Shown here: positions 39,107 to 39,808 of the stretch, piece after piece
Numbering within the stretch: the first letter of the stretch is position 1
Layout: the number at the start of each line of letters is the position of its first letter
Assembly: GCA_007695225.1 (NCBI GenBank)
Contig: REED01000097.1
Span: 1 to 39,808 of the forward strand
DNA length: 39,808 nucleotides
Direction: 5' to 3'
Source of the DNA: Gemmatimonadales bacterium
GTDB lineage: Bacteria; Gemmatimonadota; Gemmatimonadetes; Longimicrobiales; Gaopeijiaceae
Translations under genes and position numbers: made by a program
Notes under the pieces: model-generated
The model's input: the letters and a program-made list of their open reading frames with translations, nothing else
Told to the model about the DNA's origin: nothing
The model's database searches: none

Positions 39107-39136
39107 TCAGGGGGTGCGGCCTTCTCAGGGGGTGCG
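39107..39136. repeat. 12-bp direct repeat, period 18, spanning the aldose dehydrogenase stop
   Basis: TCAGGGGGTGCG occurs at 39107-39118 and 39125-39136. On the minus strand both give CGCACCCCCTGA, so the stop at 39125-39127 is repeated in frame six codons later (EGRTP and a second TGA). Confidence 0.92.
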
Positions 39137-39808
39137 ACCTGGAGGGGCGTCCCCCGGCGGGGCATCCTCCGGTTCCAGGCGAAGGAGTTCCCCATCCCCC
39201 GCGTCCACCAGCAGGTAGAGAAAGCCGTCCGGGCCGGTGCGCACATCCCGGATGCGTTGACCCCGGTCCTCCAGGAGTCGTTCCCAGCCCACCGGGGTGA
39301 GCCCCTCGAACCGGATCCGCTGCAGATGTCGCCCGGCCAGTGCGCCCACGAAGAGGTCGCCCCTCCACTGGGGGAAGGCGTCGCCGGTGTAGAAGGTCAT
39401 TCCCGAGGGCGCGATGGATGGGGTCCAGTGGAGGAGAGGGAGCTCGCTCTCTCCACGGGGGTCGGGATCGGGAATCCGCAGCAGGTTGTAGTGATTCCCG
39501 AAGCTGGAATCGGGCCATCCGTAGTTCCCTCCTGGACGAAGGAGGTGGAGTTCGTCCCCACCCCGGGGACCGTGCTCGTGCTGCCAGATCGCGCCGGTCT
39601 CGGGGTGGATGTCCATCCCCTGGGCGTTCCGGTGGCCGTAGGAGAAGACCTGGGGTTGGATGTCCGATTCCCCCAGGAAGGGATTGTCCCTGGGAATCCC
39701 TCCGTCTTCCAGGAGCCGAAGGGTGGTGCCCGCGTGGTCCGAGGGATCGCCCGCCCGGTCGCCCTCCCCCCGGTCCCCTATGGAAAGGTAGAGGTGGCCT
39801 TCCCCATC
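39125..39808 (-). CDS. PQQ-dependent aldose/sugar dehydrogenase-like beta-propeller, C-terminal part (cut by window edge)
   Basis: The open frame continues to the right edge and gives the last 227 residues. Signature stretches are GEGHLYLSIGDRGE and SYGHRNAQGMDIHPETGAIW, followed by EHGPRGGDELHLLRPGGNYG, WTPSIAPSGMTFYTGDAFP, RGDLFVGALAGRHLQRIRF and RDVRTGPDGFLYLLVD. These are typical of soluble aldose dehydrogenases (YliI/Asd, GSDH superfamily) which use pyrroloquinoline quinone and calcium to oxidise sugars in the periplasm. The N-terminal part and any signal peptide are outside the window. The tail after RLEPED is low-complexity Pro/Gly/Asp. Confidence 0.88.
   Translation of the reverse strand, partial: DGEGHLYLSIGDRGEGDRAGDPSDHAGTTLRLLEDGGIPRDNPFLGESDIQPQVFSYGHRNAQGMDIHPETGAIWQHEHGPRGGDELHLLRPGGNYGWPDSSFGNHYNLLRIPDPDPRGESELPLLHWTPSIAPSGMTFYTGDAFPQWRGDLFVGALAGRHLQRIRFEGLTPVGWERLLEDRGQRIRDVRTGPDGFLYLLVDAGDGELLRLEPEDAPPGDAPPGRTP

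Overview
The window is very GC-rich DNA, densely packed with genes on both strands and with several 4-base start/stop overlaps. No rRNA, tRNA or CRISPR array is visible. The gene content suggests a free-living bacterium with a Gram-negative envelope: lipoproteins, outer-membrane barrels, a DUF5916 protein, a PorV/PorQ-like barrel, secreted M28 and M3-type peptidases, and a BIG2 protein. Gemmatimonadota is my best guess, inferred from this mix and the base composition and not proven.

Layout, left to right. 1-1070: the end of an unidentified gene, a shortened BIG2 protein and a strong terminator. 1054-3983 (-): a DyP-type peroxidase translationally coupled to a partner made of two DyP-like domains without haem residues. 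4128-5162 (-): an extended SDR reductase. 5370-12106 (+): a zinc-ribbon SDR, a Dcp-type M3 peptidase, a DUF1028 lipoprotein, an epimerase and a DinB-like protein. 12360-15835 (+): an outer-membrane protein, a small unknown protein and a metzincin-like metallopeptidase. 15855-20580 (-): nitronate monooxygenase with a DUF4442 hotdog protein, a DUF5916 protein and RsmD. 20689-21440: a scar of broken pieces, namely an 89-bp partial copy of the next gene, an IS91-type transposase tail and a decayed serine hydrolase. 21629-24665: a PorV/PorQ-like barrel and an alpha/beta hydrolase lipoprotein.

24873-31178 (+) is the most system-like block. A 1042-residue SARP-type regulator (winged helix, BTAD, AAA ATPase, helical repeats), with a perfect TATAAT box upstream, is followed by DUF4242, a covalent-FAD oxidoreductase, an OsmC-like protein lacking its second cysteine, and a SAM methyltransferase. 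It looks like a small regulated redox or modification pathway with an unknown substrate.

31245-39808: a secreted M28 peptidase, a truncated envelope protein, DUF4282, a small barrel, a DUF192 lipoprotein, an arsenosugar pair (AhpD-like protein and ArsS), a methylthioadenosine salvage pair (MTA/SAH deaminase and MTAP/MTIP-family phosphorylase, overlapping ATGA), and the C-terminal part of a PQQ-type aldose dehydrogenase that runs off the window.

A feature that cuts across genes: short tandem repeats (7-20 bp period) sit on or just downstream of stop codons at least eight times, four of them spanning the stop codon itself.
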